Source: Ohtaekwangia sp.
Lineage (GTDB): Bacteria > Bacteroidota > Bacteroidia > Cytophagales > Cyclobacteriaceae
DNA: 64,000 nucleotides
Reading direction: 5' to 3'
Assembly: GCA_021155195.1 (NCBI GenBank)
Contig: JAJNPV010000046.1
Location: 186,001 to 250,000 of the forward strand
Shown here: piece after piece, positions 18,311 through 27,451 of the stretch
Position numbering within the stretch: the first letter of the stretch is position 1
How the letters are laid out: each line of letters starts with the position of its first letter
The notes under the pieces: generated by a model
Told to the model about the DNA's origin: nothing
Database searches by the model: none
Seen by the model: only the letters and a program-made list of their open reading frames with translations
Program-made: the position numbers and the translations under genes

Positions 18311-18547
18311 ATGAAATCTGAAGGTAAAATTATTGAATTGTTGGCTCATTACTTAAATAAGATTGATTAGGTATTAGATAGGATGGATCGTACCGAAAGA
18401 AGTGTGGATATTATGAGTCGAGTGGTTGTAGATCATAGTGTGAAGTTTAGTACTGTAAATGATGAAATAAAACATCTTCGCGAAGAGCAGGGTGTTATGC
18501 TTAAAGAACTTCTTTCAATATCTAAGCGAGTCTCATCGATAGAATAA
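18311..18547 (+). pseudogene. small coiled-coil protein gene interrupted by an in-frame TAG
   Basis: An ATG frame reads MKSEGKIIELLAHYLNKID, then TAG at 18368-18370, and continues in the same frame through VLDRMDRTERSVDIMSRV to a TAA at 18545-18547. The full product would be 78 residues, helical and charged, ending LLSISKRVSSIE. A single CAG-to-TAG change would explain the stop. Small proteins of this MKSEGKIIELL type are known to me from Bacteroidota but have no assigned function. The rest of the 400-base gap between trmB and 18652 appears empty. Confidence 0.6.
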
Positions 18548-18651
18548 AGGCACTAACTATCAAATTCTTAAACCATATTACTCGTTAACAGTTTGGTAAT
18601 ACCTCAATGACGTTGGGATAACGCTAAATTCGGTTCTTTGTTGCAATTAGA

Positions 18652-19503
18652 ATGGGCAGTAAACGCAAGCGTGAGGTAGAACTCGTTATCATCTCAGATG
18701 TTCATCTGGGGACCTACGGCTGCCACTCTGAAGAACTTCTTCGCTACCTTAAATCAATCAAACCGAAGCGCATTATTTTGAATGGCGACATTATTGATAT
18801 GTGGCAGTTCAGTAAACGGTTCTGGCCAAAGTCGCACATGCAGGTAGTAAAGCACATTACTGGGCTTATTACAAAAGGAACTAAAGTTACATACCTCACA
18901 GGCAACCATGATGAAATGCTGCGCAAATTTGCCGGCTTTCGATTGGGTTCATTTAACATTGCAAACAAGAAAGTGATTTCGCTCAATGGTAAATCTGCCT
19001 GGATTTTTCATGGCGATGTGTTTGACGTTACCATGCAATACTCAAAATGGATTGCCAAACTTGGCGCTATCGGGTACGACACGTTAATCCTGATAAACTC
19101 ATTTGTCAATTTTATTCTTAAACTATTTGGTAAGAGCAAGATTTCTCTCTCTAAGCGGGTAAAAGACAGTGTGAAACAAGCAGTGAAGTTTATTAATGAT
19201 TTTGAGAAGACTGCTGCTGATATTGCAATCTCCAACGAATACGATTATGTAATCTGTGGGCATATTCACCATCCGGAAATGAAAAAAATTATCACGGATA
19301 AGGGTGAAGTAACCTATCTAAACTCAGGTGATTGGGTTGAAAACCTGACCGCACTGGAATACAATGGGGGTGCGTGGAGTATTTACCGTTACCAGGAGGA
19401 CAGGAAAGCAATGTCCATAAAACTAAAGTCATCGAAAAATAATCTGGATAATGACGAGATATTTAAAGACCTTGTCAATGAATTCTTGACGATCAAAAAA
19501 TGA
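18652..19503 (+). CDS. UDP-2,3-diacylglucosamine diphosphatase-like metallophosphoesterase
   Basis: A 283-residue calcineurin-like phosphoesterase resembling LpxH/LpxH2. The dimetal motifs are ISDVHLGTYG (near residue 14), LNGDIIDMW, TGNHDE, WIFHGDVFD and CGHIHHPEM, in the canonical order. LpxH releases UMP from UDP-diacylglucosamine in lipid A synthesis; whether this is the main LpxH or a paralogue cannot be told. Its stop overlaps the ATG of the glycosyltransferase by 4 bases, so both act together, probably on an envelope lipid. Confidence 0.85.
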   Translation: MGSKRKREVELVIISDVHLGTYGCHSEELLRYLKSIKPKRIILNGDIIDMWQFSKRFWPKSHMQVVKHITGLITKGTKVTYLTGNHDEMLRKFAGFRLGSFNIANKKVISLNGKSAWIFHGDVFDVTMQYSKWIAKLGAIGYDTLILINSFVNFILKLFGKSKISLSKRVKDSVKQAVKFINDFEKTAADIAISNEYDYVICGHIHHPEMKKIITDKGEVTYLNSGDWVENLTALEYNGGAWSIYRYQEDRKAMSIKLKSSKNNLDNDEIFKDLVNEFLTIKK

Positions 19504-20489
19504 ATATCTTATACGCCATTCAGGGCACAGGAAACGGTCACCTAAGCAGAGCAGTTGATATCATTCCCGAATTAAAAAAACATGGCAAGCTTGATTTGTT
19601 TGTAAGCGGGGCACAAGCAGAAGTAGTGTTGCCTTACCCTGTAAAATATAAATCAAAAGGGTTAAGTTTTTATTTTGGAAAGCAGGGGGGGATCAACTTT
19701 CTGAAAACGTTTCAAAAAAATAGTTCTAAGGATGTAATCAAAGAGATCAATAGTTTTCCGGTTGAGAAGTATGATTTGGTGGTGAATGATTTTGAACCTA
19801 TTACCGCGTGGGCTTGTCGTAAAAAAGGAATACCCTTAATAGGATTGAGTCATCAATCAGCCTTACTTTCAAAAAAAGCCCCAAGACCAAAAGTAATTGA
19901 TCCGTTCGGAGAGTGGATGTTAAAAAATTATGCACCCGTTAAAAAATATGTCGGCTTCCATTTTGAACAGTATGATAAAAACATTTTTACACCGGTAGTT
20001 CGGGCAGCCATTCGGGAAGCAAGTGTGAAAGACATGGGGCATTACACAATCTATCTTCCGGCCTATGATGACAAAAAACTAGTTCAATTACTCCTTAAGA
20101 TTTCAAAAGTTCGCTGGCATATCTTCTCTAAGCATACAAAGAGTCCTTATCATGTAGGTAGAATCTCGGTGTATCCAATAAGTGGTCAGGATTTTATTGA
20201 GAGTGTGGTGACGGGCTCGGGAGTTTTATGTGGTGCCGGGTTTGAAACACCCGCGGAAGTGCTGAACCTTAATAAGAAATTGTTAGTAGTACCAATGAAA
20301 AGTCAGTACGAACAACATTGCAATGCAGCAGCCTTAAAACGGTTAGGAGTTCCCGTGTTGAAGAAAGTCAAAAAGAAATCCATCAAAAAAATTGAACAGT
20401 GGCTGGAAGAAGGAAAGCCACTTGATATTTCATTTCCGGATATTGCTGGCGATGCGGTAGAGAAAGTGATGGAGAAGTTTTCGAAGTAA
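19500..20489 (+). CDS. glycosyltransferase family protein (GT28/MurG-like)
   Basis: A 329-residue GT-B-type glycosyltransferase. The N-terminal motif GTGNGHLSRA near residue 9 is the MurG/GT28-like acceptor-site loop, and the C-terminal donor domain shows GAGFETPAEVLNLNKKLLVVP. Coupling to the LpxH-like phosphoesterase suggests a glycolipid role. Donor and acceptor are unknown. Confidence 0.85.
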   Translation: MNILYAIQGTGNGHLSRAVDIIPELKKHGKLDLFVSGAQAEVVLPYPVKYKSKGLSFYFGKQGGINFLKTFQKNSSKDVIKEINSFPVEKYDLVVNDFEPITAWACRKKGIPLIGLSHQSALLSKKAPRPKVIDPFGEWMLKNYAPVKKYVGFHFEQYDKNIFTPVVRAAIREASVKDMGHYTIYLPAYDDKKLVQLLLKISKVRWHIFSKHTKSPYHVGRISVYPISGQDFIESVVTGSGVLCGAGFETPAEVLNLNKKLLVVPMKSQYEQHCNAAALKRLGVPVLKKVKKKSIKKIEQWLEEGKPLDISFPDIAGDAVEKVMEKFSK

Positions 20490-20490
20490 C

Positions 20491-21057
20491 CTAATCAACT
20501 TCCAATTGCTCCAACACATCGGCTAGTTCGTCATAATCTTTTAGTCCGGGTTTTAATTCCTGATTACCCGAGATATTTACTCCAGCTATTGGAAATGTAA
20601 GTACGTCATCCAGCGAATAAGGAGCGGAGTCGAGATCAATATACACTTCTACCAGATCAGTCATTGATTTAATTACCTCTGAATCTCTTTGCTGATCTCC
20701 TGTAAGGTGAGTGACCAGCAAGAATTCTATTTGATCTTTGTTTTTTTCAATGAGTTCTTTCGAAGCAGCCCATTCAGATAAAGCCAATGAAACAATCAAT
20801 CGTGCTTTTGAATTTGAATTAGCTAACTCATTAGTGTTGATCTGAATAAATTCGATTTGATATTCTTCTCCATAAGTATGATCATCGATTTCAAGAACAA
20901 ATTGAGGTCCGCTCACCCAACCGGTTATCTCCGCAAAGGTTTTAGCATCAATAGCCTTAGCAGGGAATCCGAGCCAATCAACGCCCATACCTGCACAATA
21001 GCGTGCATCACTCAAATTGGTTATGTTTCCGGCTTTTACTTTGGTTTTTAATGACAT
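20491..21057 (-). CDS. TrpF-like beta/alpha-barrel protein lacking the catalytic Cys
   Basis: A 188-residue protein related to phosphoribosylanthranilate isomerase. The first strand reads KVKAGNITNLSDARYCAGMGVDWLGF, aligning with the TrpF pattern KICGITxxxDA, but the Cys of KICG is replaced (KAGN). The Asp strand and phosphate-binding loop are also weak (IDLDSAPYS; NISGNQELKPG instead of LSGGLxxxN). No other trp gene is adjacent. It is probably a pseudoenzyme or a barrel with a different job, not the tryptophan-pathway isomerase. Confidence 0.7.
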   Translation of the reverse strand: MSLKTKVKAGNITNLSDARYCAGMGVDWLGFPAKAIDAKTFAEITGWVSGPQFVLEIDDHTYGEEYQIEFIQINTNELANSNSKARLIVSLALSEWAASKELIEKNKDQIEFLLVTHLTGDQQRDSEVIKSMTDLVEVYIDLDSAPYSLDDVLTFPIAGVNISGNQELKPGLKDYDELADVLEQLEVD

Positions 21058-21107
21058 GGCTCAAATATCAAAAAGAAAAAATAACTTTGAAACGAATTAG
21101 TGTCTGA

Positions 21108-21824
21108 ATGAAGCGAGGATCTCTTTTTATTATTTTACTGGTTAGTTTAATACGGTGTTCCGATGAAGACCCAATTAGCTCGGATATTGGATTAGACTAT
21201 TTTCCATTACGCACGGGAGACAGTTGGATATATGAAGTAGAAGAAACGTCAATCAATCAGTCCATAACGGCATCAACCACCTATGAACTACGAGTTACAG
21301 TTATCGATTCTTTAAAGAATTCAGAAGGGGGTTACACGTACACATTCCAACGTGCCAGAAGATTAACAGAGATGGATTCCTGGGAAAGTATTGAAACATG
21401 GACTGCCCTGATTAGTAAGAATCAATTGATTCAAAGTGAAGGTAATGTGTTGTTCATAAAGCTGCTATTTCCATTGTCTGCTGGATCGAAGTGGAATGGA
21501 AATCAATACAACAATCTGCCAAATAATGGAAATCTCTTCGATGGGATGGATGGAGAGTTTTATCATGTGCCTGAATTTAACCTTCCAATAACTTTATCCA
21601 CAGGTCTTAATTTTGAAGCATCCCTGGCCGTCTACCATAACAATTTTATAGATCCAATAGTAGGGAAGGATTTTCGGAAAGAAGTATATGCCCGAGATAT
21701 TGGTCTTGTTTATAAAGAAATTACACAACTTGAGTATTGTACGGTTGGTGATTGCCTTGGCCAACAAAAAGTAGATAAAGGATTTATGCTGGTTCAAACG
21801 TTAAAATCGTATGCTTCGCAGTAA
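21108..21824 (+). CDS. lipoprotein of unknown function
   Basis: A 238-residue exported protein with a signal peptide and a lipobox-like LIRC (Cys17). The mature start contains the phrase DYFPLRTGDSWIYEVEE, seen in many Bacteroidota lipoproteins of unknown function. It overlaps the subtilase gene by 14 bases, suggesting co-expression, perhaps with a shared envelope or substrate role. Confidence 0.75.
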   Translation: MKRGSLFIILLVSLIRCSDEDPISSDIGLDYFPLRTGDSWIYEVEETSINQSITASTTYELRVTVIDSLKNSEGGYTYTFQRARRLTEMDSWESIETWTALISKNQLIQSEGNVLFIKLLFPLSAGSKWNGNQYNNLPNNGNLFDGMDGEFYHVPEFNLPITLSTGLNFEASLAVYHNNFIDPIVGKDFRKEVYARDIGLVYKEITQLEYCTVGDCLGQQKVDKGFMLVQTLKSYASQ

Positions 21825-23418
21825 GCTGACTCTTACTTTCATTTTAATTGCTTTTGGTGCAGAGAGCCAGGTGAACCGATACTTTATTTTTTTTAATGAC
21901 AAAACAGGCACCCCTTTTTCACTTTCAAATCCTTCGCAATTTTTAAGCTCAAAAAGTATAGAGCGGAGACAAAAGCAAAACATCATATTTATTGAAGAAG
22001 ATCTTCCTGTAAATCCAGATTATGTTAGTCAGGTAAAAAACACAGGAGCCAAAACATTCTTTACATCGAAATGGTTTAATGGAGTATTGATTGAAGCTAC
22101 TGCTTCGACACTTACCGCTATAAATGCGTTACCATTTGTTTCACGATCAGAATTAGTTGCACCCGGTAGCAAACTTTTGGGTGGTCGGGTTTCAAAAATA
22201 AAACAACATAAAAATTCAACTGCAGATCAACCTGTTAATCAAAGTCAACTTCAGCAAATTGGAATTGATGGGATGCATGATGCAGGGTACCGGGGTGAAG
22301 GAATTTCAATAGCAATTTTCGATAGCGGATTTAAAGGGGTAAATGTCACTGCACCATTCGCTGATCTTTTTACCGAAAATCGCGTAAAGCAAACGTTTAA
22401 TTTTGTAACCAATACGACTGGTGTCTATACAAGTGATGATCATGGTACGGAGGTCCTTTCCGTGATGGCAGCCTATTCTCCGGGCACTTATACTGGTGGA
22501 GCTTATAGGGCTGATTATTTTTTATATCTCACTGAAGATATCGGTAGCGAATATCGTGTGGAAGAATATAACTGGGCGTTTGCTGCAGAACGTGCCGATA
22601 GTGCTGGAGTGGATGTTATCAATTCATCCTTAGGGTACAATGAATTTGATGACCAAACCATGGATTATAAAATTTCTGAGTTGGATGGCAACACCGCGGT
22701 GATAACAAAAGCGGCACGCAAAGCCATAGAGAAAGGAATGATTGTAGTTTGCAGCGCAGGTAATGAGGGAAATTCTTCGTGGAAGTTAGTTACACCACCT
22801 GCTGATGCGAATGGAATTCTTGCTATTGGGGCGATAAATAGCGTTGGCTCGTTAAGTAGTTTCAATTCCAGGGGACCAACAGCCGATGGCCGTATAAAAC
22901 CAGATGTTGTTGCGCTGGGTTCTGGTACCAGTGTTATAAAGCAAAGTGGTTCTTTAGGAACTACCAGTGGTACATCGGTGGCAAGTCCATTGGTGGCCAG
23001 TTTAGCAGCGGGTGTCTGGCAAGCATATCCACTGTTAAGTGCACATGCCGTTTATGAAGCCATCGTGTTTTCGGCCACTCTTGCAGCGGCACCAAACAAT
23101 CAATTTGGTTATGGCATCCCTCACTTTCAAGCTGTTGATAATTACATAAAAAACTTATCTGAGAATGAAGCCATTTCAATTTTCCCAAATCCAGTTTCCG
23201 GGAATAGTTTCACAATAAAGGTGAAAGAGCCAACAGACGAACTTATGCACATTACAATTTATGATACCCGAGGCAGCCGTGTTGCCGAATCACGATTAAA
23301 AATCAGTTGGCTTAACAATCCCTTTGAATATGATATTTCCACTCTAAAGGCTGGAGTTTATTTCGTCCAGGTTTCAACCGGCAAAGCATCCACTACTGCA
23401 AGGATTGCAAAGTTGTAA
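21811..23418 (+). CDS. S8 family serine peptidase with T9SS type A sorting domain
   Basis: A 535-residue secreted subtilisin-like protease. After a signal peptide and inhibitor-like prodomain, the catalytic triad is visible: Asp in IAIFDSGFKG, His in DDHGTEVLSVMAA and Ser in TSGTSVASPLVASLAAG, with the oxyanion Asn in CSAGNEGNSS. The C-terminus (about 450-535) is a type IX sorting domain: ISIFPNPVSGNSFTIKV, ITIYDTRGSRV, LKAGVYFVQVS. It should be secreted through the T9SS and bound to the surface. Overlap with the upstream lipoprotein gene implies joint expression. Confidence 0.93.
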   Translation: MLRSKLTLTFILIAFGAESQVNRYFIFFNDKTGTPFSLSNPSQFLSSKSIERRQKQNIIFIEEDLPVNPDYVSQVKNTGAKTFFTSKWFNGVLIEATASTLTAINALPFVSRSELVAPGSKLLGGRVSKIKQHKNSTADQPVNQSQLQQIGIDGMHDAGYRGEGISIAIFDSGFKGVNVTAPFADLFTENRVKQTFNFVTNTTGVYTSDDHGTEVLSVMAAYSPGTYTGGAYRADYFLYLTEDIGSEYRVEEYNWAFAAERADSAGVDVINSSLGYNEFDDQTMDYKISELDGNTAVITKAARKAIEKGMIVVCSAGNEGNSSWKLVTPPADANGILAIGAINSVGSLSSFNSRGPTADGRIKPDVVALGSGTSVIKQSGSLGTTSGTSVASPLVASLAAGVWQAYPLLSAHAVYEAIVFSATLAAAPNNQFGYGIPHFQAVDNYIKNLSENEAISIFPNPVSGNSFTIKVKEPTDELMHITIYDTRGSRVAESRLKISWLNNPFEYDISTLKAGVYFVQVSTGKASTTARIAKL

Positions 23419-23479
23419 AACCCCGCGGGTACAGACGTAAACCTTTTTATCTTTACACTATTATTTCAACCTATTGTTA

Positions 23480-24133
23480 ATGAAGCCAATTATTGCCCCG
23501 TCCATTTTAGCTGCCGACTTTGCAAACCTGCAACGTGAAGCGAGCATGATTAACGAAAGCCAGGCCGACTGGATTCACGTAGATGTAATGGATGGAGTTT
23601 TTGTTCCTAATATTTCTTTTGGAATTCCTGTAATCAAGGCAATCAAAAAGCATGCAAAGAAACCGTTGGATGTTCACTTGATGATTGTGCAACCGGAACG
23701 ATACATTGAAACCTTTCGGGAAGCGGGAGCAGATTTGTTGTCCGTGCATATTGAAGCGAGCACGCATTTGCATCGCACCATTCAACAAATAAAATCAGCT
23801 GGAATGAAAGCAGGGGTTGCTATTAATCCGCATACGTCCGTTTCACAGCTTAAGGATGTACTTGCAGATATTGATCTGGTTTGCATGATGTCCGTTAACC
23901 CCGGTTTTGGCGGACAAAAATTTATCGAAAACACCTATCAGAAAGTAAATGAGTTGAAACAATTAATTTCAGAAACCAAATCGAGTGCGTTGATTGAGAT
24001 TGATGGGGGAGTGAACCAGGAAAATGCTAAACCGTTGTTGGATGCAGGGGCTAACGTATTGGTGGCCGGCAATTTTGTTTTCTCTTCATCTGATCCTAAG
24101 TCTGTCATTCAAAGGTTAAAGGAAATTCAATAG
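23480..24133 (+). CDS. rpe: ribulose-phosphate 3-epimerase
   Basis: A 217-residue TIM-barrel metalloenzyme that interconverts ribulose-5-P and xylulose-5-P. Motifs: IIAPSILAADFANL, DWIHVDVMDGVFVPN (metal His and catalytic Asp), DVHLMIVQPERYI, MMSVNPGFGGQKFI, EIDGGVNQENAKPL and VLVAGNFVFSS. The ATG at 23480 is preferred to the in-frame TTG at 23474 because the family starts MKPIIAPSIL. Confidence 0.95.
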   Translation: MKPIIAPSILAADFANLQREASMINESQADWIHVDVMDGVFVPNISFGIPVIKAIKKHAKKPLDVHLMIVQPERYIETFREAGADLLSVHIEASTHLHRTIQQIKSAGMKAGVAINPHTSVSQLKDVLADIDLVCMMSVNPGFGGQKFIENTYQKVNELKQLISETKSSALIEIDGGVNQENAKPLLDAGANVLVAGNFVFSSSDPKSVIQRLKEIQ

Positions 24134-24177
24134 GAAAACTTGGCTTGAATGTTGAATGGTTTACTAAACACTTTATC

Positions 24178-24747
24178 ATGCGCCTATTAATTTTACTCAC
24201 ATTTTTTCTTTTAGTATCCTGTGCACGTACTGTTTCAAGGATTGACCCCAGTCAGCAGATAGATTTAAGCGGACGTTGGAATGATTCTGATTCGCGACAA
24301 GTGGCTGAAAAAATGATCACTGAGCTTTTGGGCAGTTCCAAATTTCAAGAGTATGCAAAATCACTTGGTAAAAAACCGGCCATCATTGTAGGTGAAATCA
24401 AAAACCGAACAAGTGAACACATCGATGCGAATAATTATATCAAGAAATTTGAATTGGCAATTTTTAATTCGGGTTTGGCCGATTTAGTTGAGTCTGATAC
24501 GTTTCGCGATAAGCTGCGAGAAGAGCGTGCACAACAGCAAGACTTTGCCGATCCCGCAACGGTAGCTCAATGGGGAAATGAATTGGGTGCGAACCTAATG
24601 TTATTTGGAGAGATGACTTCCGAAACGGACGTCTACAATAAAAATCGTGTTGTTAATTATGTGACTACATTATTCCTTACCGACATGGAAACGAATAAAC
24701 GTGTTTGGTACGGTCAGCAGGAAATTAAAAAATACATTAAGAATTAA
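24178..24747 (+). CDS. LpoB-like penicillin-binding protein activator lipoprotein
   Basis: A lipoprotein of about 189 residues from the ATG at 24178, which is followed at once by the signal peptide LLILLTFFLLVSC (lipobox VSC). The upstream in-frame start at 24145 adds an unlikely leader. The mature domain (AIIVGEIKNRTSEHIDANNY, FELAIFNSGLADLVES, ANLMLFGEMTSE) matches LpoB-type proteins that stimulate peptidoglycan synthases from the outer membrane. The next gene, a TPR lipoprotein 21 bases downstream, is a common partner. Confidence 0.85.
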   Translation: MRLLILLTFFLLVSCARTVSRIDPSQQIDLSGRWNDSDSRQVAEKMITELLGSSKFQEYAKSLGKKPAIIVGEIKNRTSEHIDANNYIKKFELAIFNSGLADLVESDTFRDKLREERAQQQDFADPATVAQWGNELGANLMLFGEMTSETDVYNKNRVVNYVTTLFLTDMETNKRVWYGQQEIKKYIKN

Positions 24748-24768
24748 CTTCCATAACAGCTCGATAGC

Positions 24769-26187
24769 ATGATGAGCCGTTCTAAGCAAACATTATTAAA
24801 ACTCTCGGTATTCATCTCTATCTTTTTAGTGGGTTCTTGTGCCAGCTATTATCAAACGAATACTGCCTTCAATCAGAGTTTTGAACATGGAAACCTGAAT
24901 GACGCATTAGAAACTTTGCAATCTAACGCGAATGATGCAAGAGGGAAGCGCGAGTTTCTCTTTTATGTTAACAATGGTTTGGTGCTTTCTATGCTGGGTA
25001 GATATGCTGAAAGCAATGATTATTTTGAAAAGGCCTTCATTTTTGGCGAAGACTATAGAAAAAATTATCTCAATGAAGTCGCTTCCTATTTAACCAATCC
25101 TAATGTAACGAGTTACAAAGGTGAAGATCATGAGCATCTCATGCTTTTGTATTATAAGGCGCTGAATTTTTTAAAGTTGGGTAAAACCCAGGAAGCACTA
25201 ATTGAGTGCCGTAGACTAAATATCCGGCTTCAACAATTAAGCGATCGCTATGCCGATGAAAGTAAATTTCAACGTGATGCTTTTATCCATACTCTGATGG
25301 GTATCATTTATGAGACTGATAAAGATTATAACAATGCATTCATTGCCTATCGCAATGCGGTTGAAATTTATGAGGAGGATTACCAACCTTTATTTCAAAT
25401 TTCCATTCCGGATCAATTAAAATCTGATCTTTTACGAACGGCCTGGCTAAGCGGATTTAAAGATGAATTCGAATTGTTTAAAGAAAAGTTTGGAATGGCT
25501 GATTATATCTATCAGTCGACAGAAGGAGGGGAGCTTGTTTTATTTTGGCATAATGGGTTGAGTCCCGTAAAGGCGGAGTGGGGTATCAACTTTGTGGTTG
25601 ATAGAAGAGACAACTTTGTGTACTTTTCTAATCAGGAGTTAGGTATAAGTTTTCCCTTTTCTTTGGATGGATATGACGAGAAAGATAAGAACGGATTAAC
25701 TCGCCTTGAATTTTTTAGGATTGCCCTGCCACGTTATCTGGAACGCCCAACTTATTACTCCGGAGCAACTGTTAGCTGGCAGGGAAATACAACAGAATTA
25801 CAATTGTTAGAAGACGTTAACAAGATTGCATTTAAAAGTTTGCAACAGCGCATGACACTGGAATTGAGTAAAGCGCTAATCCGTGTAGCAATAAAGAAAG
25901 CAACTGAATATCAGGTGAAGCAAGAAGATAAAACATTGGGCTCTGTGTTAGGCATGATTAACGCCATTACCGAAAAAGCAGATACACGCAACTGGCAAAC
26001 TTTACCACACAGTATCTATTACGCCCGCATTCCTCTTGCCGTTGGCCAAAATAAAGTTTCGCTTCAGCTAACCAATGGCAATGGGGATTCTCATAAAAAC
26101 GAATTTACGTATGAAGCCAGGAAGGGTCAGATACTGTTTCATACCTTCAGTTCGTTAGAGAGTGGTTATCCTAGTTATGGGTATTGA
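24769..26187 (+). CDS. TPR lipoprotein (COG3014 family)
   Basis: A 472-residue outer membrane lipoprotein with lipobox VGSC (Cys24). The N-terminal half contains TPR-like helices (FEHGNLNDALETLQ, MLGRYAESNDYFEKAF, KLGKTQEALIECRRL, DYNNAFIAYRNAVEIYE). The C-terminal half is a beta-rich domain unique to the family. Partners of LpoB-like proteins in this arrangement are thought to act in envelope assembly, but the biochemical role is unknown. Confidence 0.8.
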   Translation: MMSRSKQTLLKLSVFISIFLVGSCASYYQTNTAFNQSFEHGNLNDALETLQSNANDARGKREFLFYVNNGLVLSMLGRYAESNDYFEKAFIFGEDYRKNYLNEVASYLTNPNVTSYKGEDHEHLMLLYYKALNFLKLGKTQEALIECRRLNIRLQQLSDRYADESKFQRDAFIHTLMGIIYETDKDYNNAFIAYRNAVEIYEEDYQPLFQISIPDQLKSDLLRTAWLSGFKDEFELFKEKFGMADYIYQSTEGGELVLFWHNGLSPVKAEWGINFVVDRRDNFVYFSNQELGISFPFSLDGYDEKDKNGLTRLEFFRIALPRYLERPTYYSGATVSWQGNTTELQLLEDVNKIAFKSLQQRMTLELSKALIRVAIKKATEYQVKQEDKTLGSVLGMINAITEKADTRNWQTLPHSIYYARIPLAVGQNKVSLQLTNGNGDSHKNEFTYEARKGQILFHTFSSLESGYPSYGY

Positions 26188-26238
26188 CCAAACTATCGTT
26201 TTTGCCATCCATTTCAGGCTGTTATCTTTAAGGCTTAA

Positions 26239-27291
26239 TTGAGACCTATCCTGAAAAGCACTGTTCGCATATTCTGCCTCCTGCTAATCGCAGTACTTCT
26301 GCTTCCTTTGGTCTCTTTGGCTCAGGATGATGAAAAGCCGACCTTTCCCCTGGAAACTATTTATGCCAAGCGAAAGAAGAATGCCACTCGAAAATTTCTA
26401 ACAAACTTTAAGGTAAGCCTTAGTACCGGGTATGGTAAAACCTACCTGAAGCATGAATTAGATAGCTTTGGAATCTTTCAACGACCAGGGTTTGCACCCC
26501 GTCTTTTCACTAACAAAACCGTCACTGATTCTACCTACACAAATTGGATTAATCAGGTTAAAAAAGATACATTAAGTTCACCTCCTGATAGTTTTATGGC
26601 AAATGGCGATACAACCAAATTAGGGTTTAAGGGCAAGGGCTTAAACATTCCGCTTAATCTCACAATTCATTACGAGTTTTTGAAACGCTTCCGTATAGGC
26701 GGGGGGATATCCTACGAGGCAATGTTTTTAAGAACCTTTGATCCAATAACGTACACAGACAAAATACAATCATTCAAGCCGTCCGGTTCATCGGGTTTTA
26801 TGCTGAAGTATTATGGCATGGCGGGTGCATCATTTTATCGGTTAGATAATTTTCTGTTCACAGGCGATCTGCAGATAGGTAGTTTTAAACCCGGAAAGAA
26901 CTTTGACAACTCATTGATTATAAAAAAGGGAATTTATTTTAACCTTGGTATTACCGCAGAACGGGAGTTTTCTGAAAATCTAAGAGTCTTCCTCCGGCCT
27001 TCGTTCGATTTTAAAAAGTACACCATGAGCATTCCAAATAGCGGTAACAACTCGATTGTTCACAAAATGAATGCGGCTTATGTGCAAGTTGGTATCACTT
27101 ACTCAATTCCTGAACTTCCGCGATGTTTTCATAAGGAATGCAAGATTCAAATAAACCATGCCCATGGAAACAAAGAGTATCGCAGCAGGGAACATCCTAT
27201 CTTCAAAAAACAGAATCCCGGCTACGGAGAAAATCATCCCACCCTCATCAAATACAAAGGCAAAAACAAGCGGAAACTAAACCCGTATTAG
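26239..27291 (+). CDS. outer-membrane beta-barrel protein with conserved basic tail
   Basis: A 350-residue exported protein with a TTG start and a clear signal peptide (LLLIAVLLLPLVSLAQ). The body has barrel-type strands (FKVSLSTGYGKTYLKHE, LNIPLNLTIHYEFLKRFRIGG, YVQVGITYSIPELPRC). After the last strand comes a tail of about 55 residues rich in Lys, His and Tyr (CKIQINHAHGNKEYRSREHP ... GKNKRKLNPY) that I recognise as a conserved Bacteroidota ending. No function is established. A TATCTTTA box lies just upstream of the start. Confidence 0.7.
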   Translation: MRPILKSTVRIFCLLLIAVLLLPLVSLAQDDEKPTFPLETIYAKRKKNATRKFLTNFKVSLSTGYGKTYLKHELDSFGIFQRPGFAPRLFTNKTVTDSTYTNWINQVKKDTLSSPPDSFMANGDTTKLGFKGKGLNIPLNLTIHYEFLKRFRIGGGISYEAMFLRTFDPITYTDKIQSFKPSGSSGFMLKYYGMAGASFYRLDNFLFTGDLQIGSFKPGKNFDNSLIIKKGIYFNLGITAEREFSENLRVFLRPSFDFKKYTMSIPNSGNNSIVHKMNAAYVQVGITYSIPELPRCFHKECKIQINHAHGNKEYRSREHPIFKKQNPGYGENHPTLIKYKGKNKRKLNPY

Positions 27292-27451
27292 TCCGGTTCT
27301 TTGCTATCCGAAATTCTACTTTTTAGACCATTAAAATCCCGCGTCTTGGGTACCTGCAAGCATTAGAATTGCTCAATTTTAGTTATCTTGCAACCTTGTT
27401 TTTGAGGCTCTATAATTGCCTTTAAACATTACACTTAACCCTTAGTAACTC

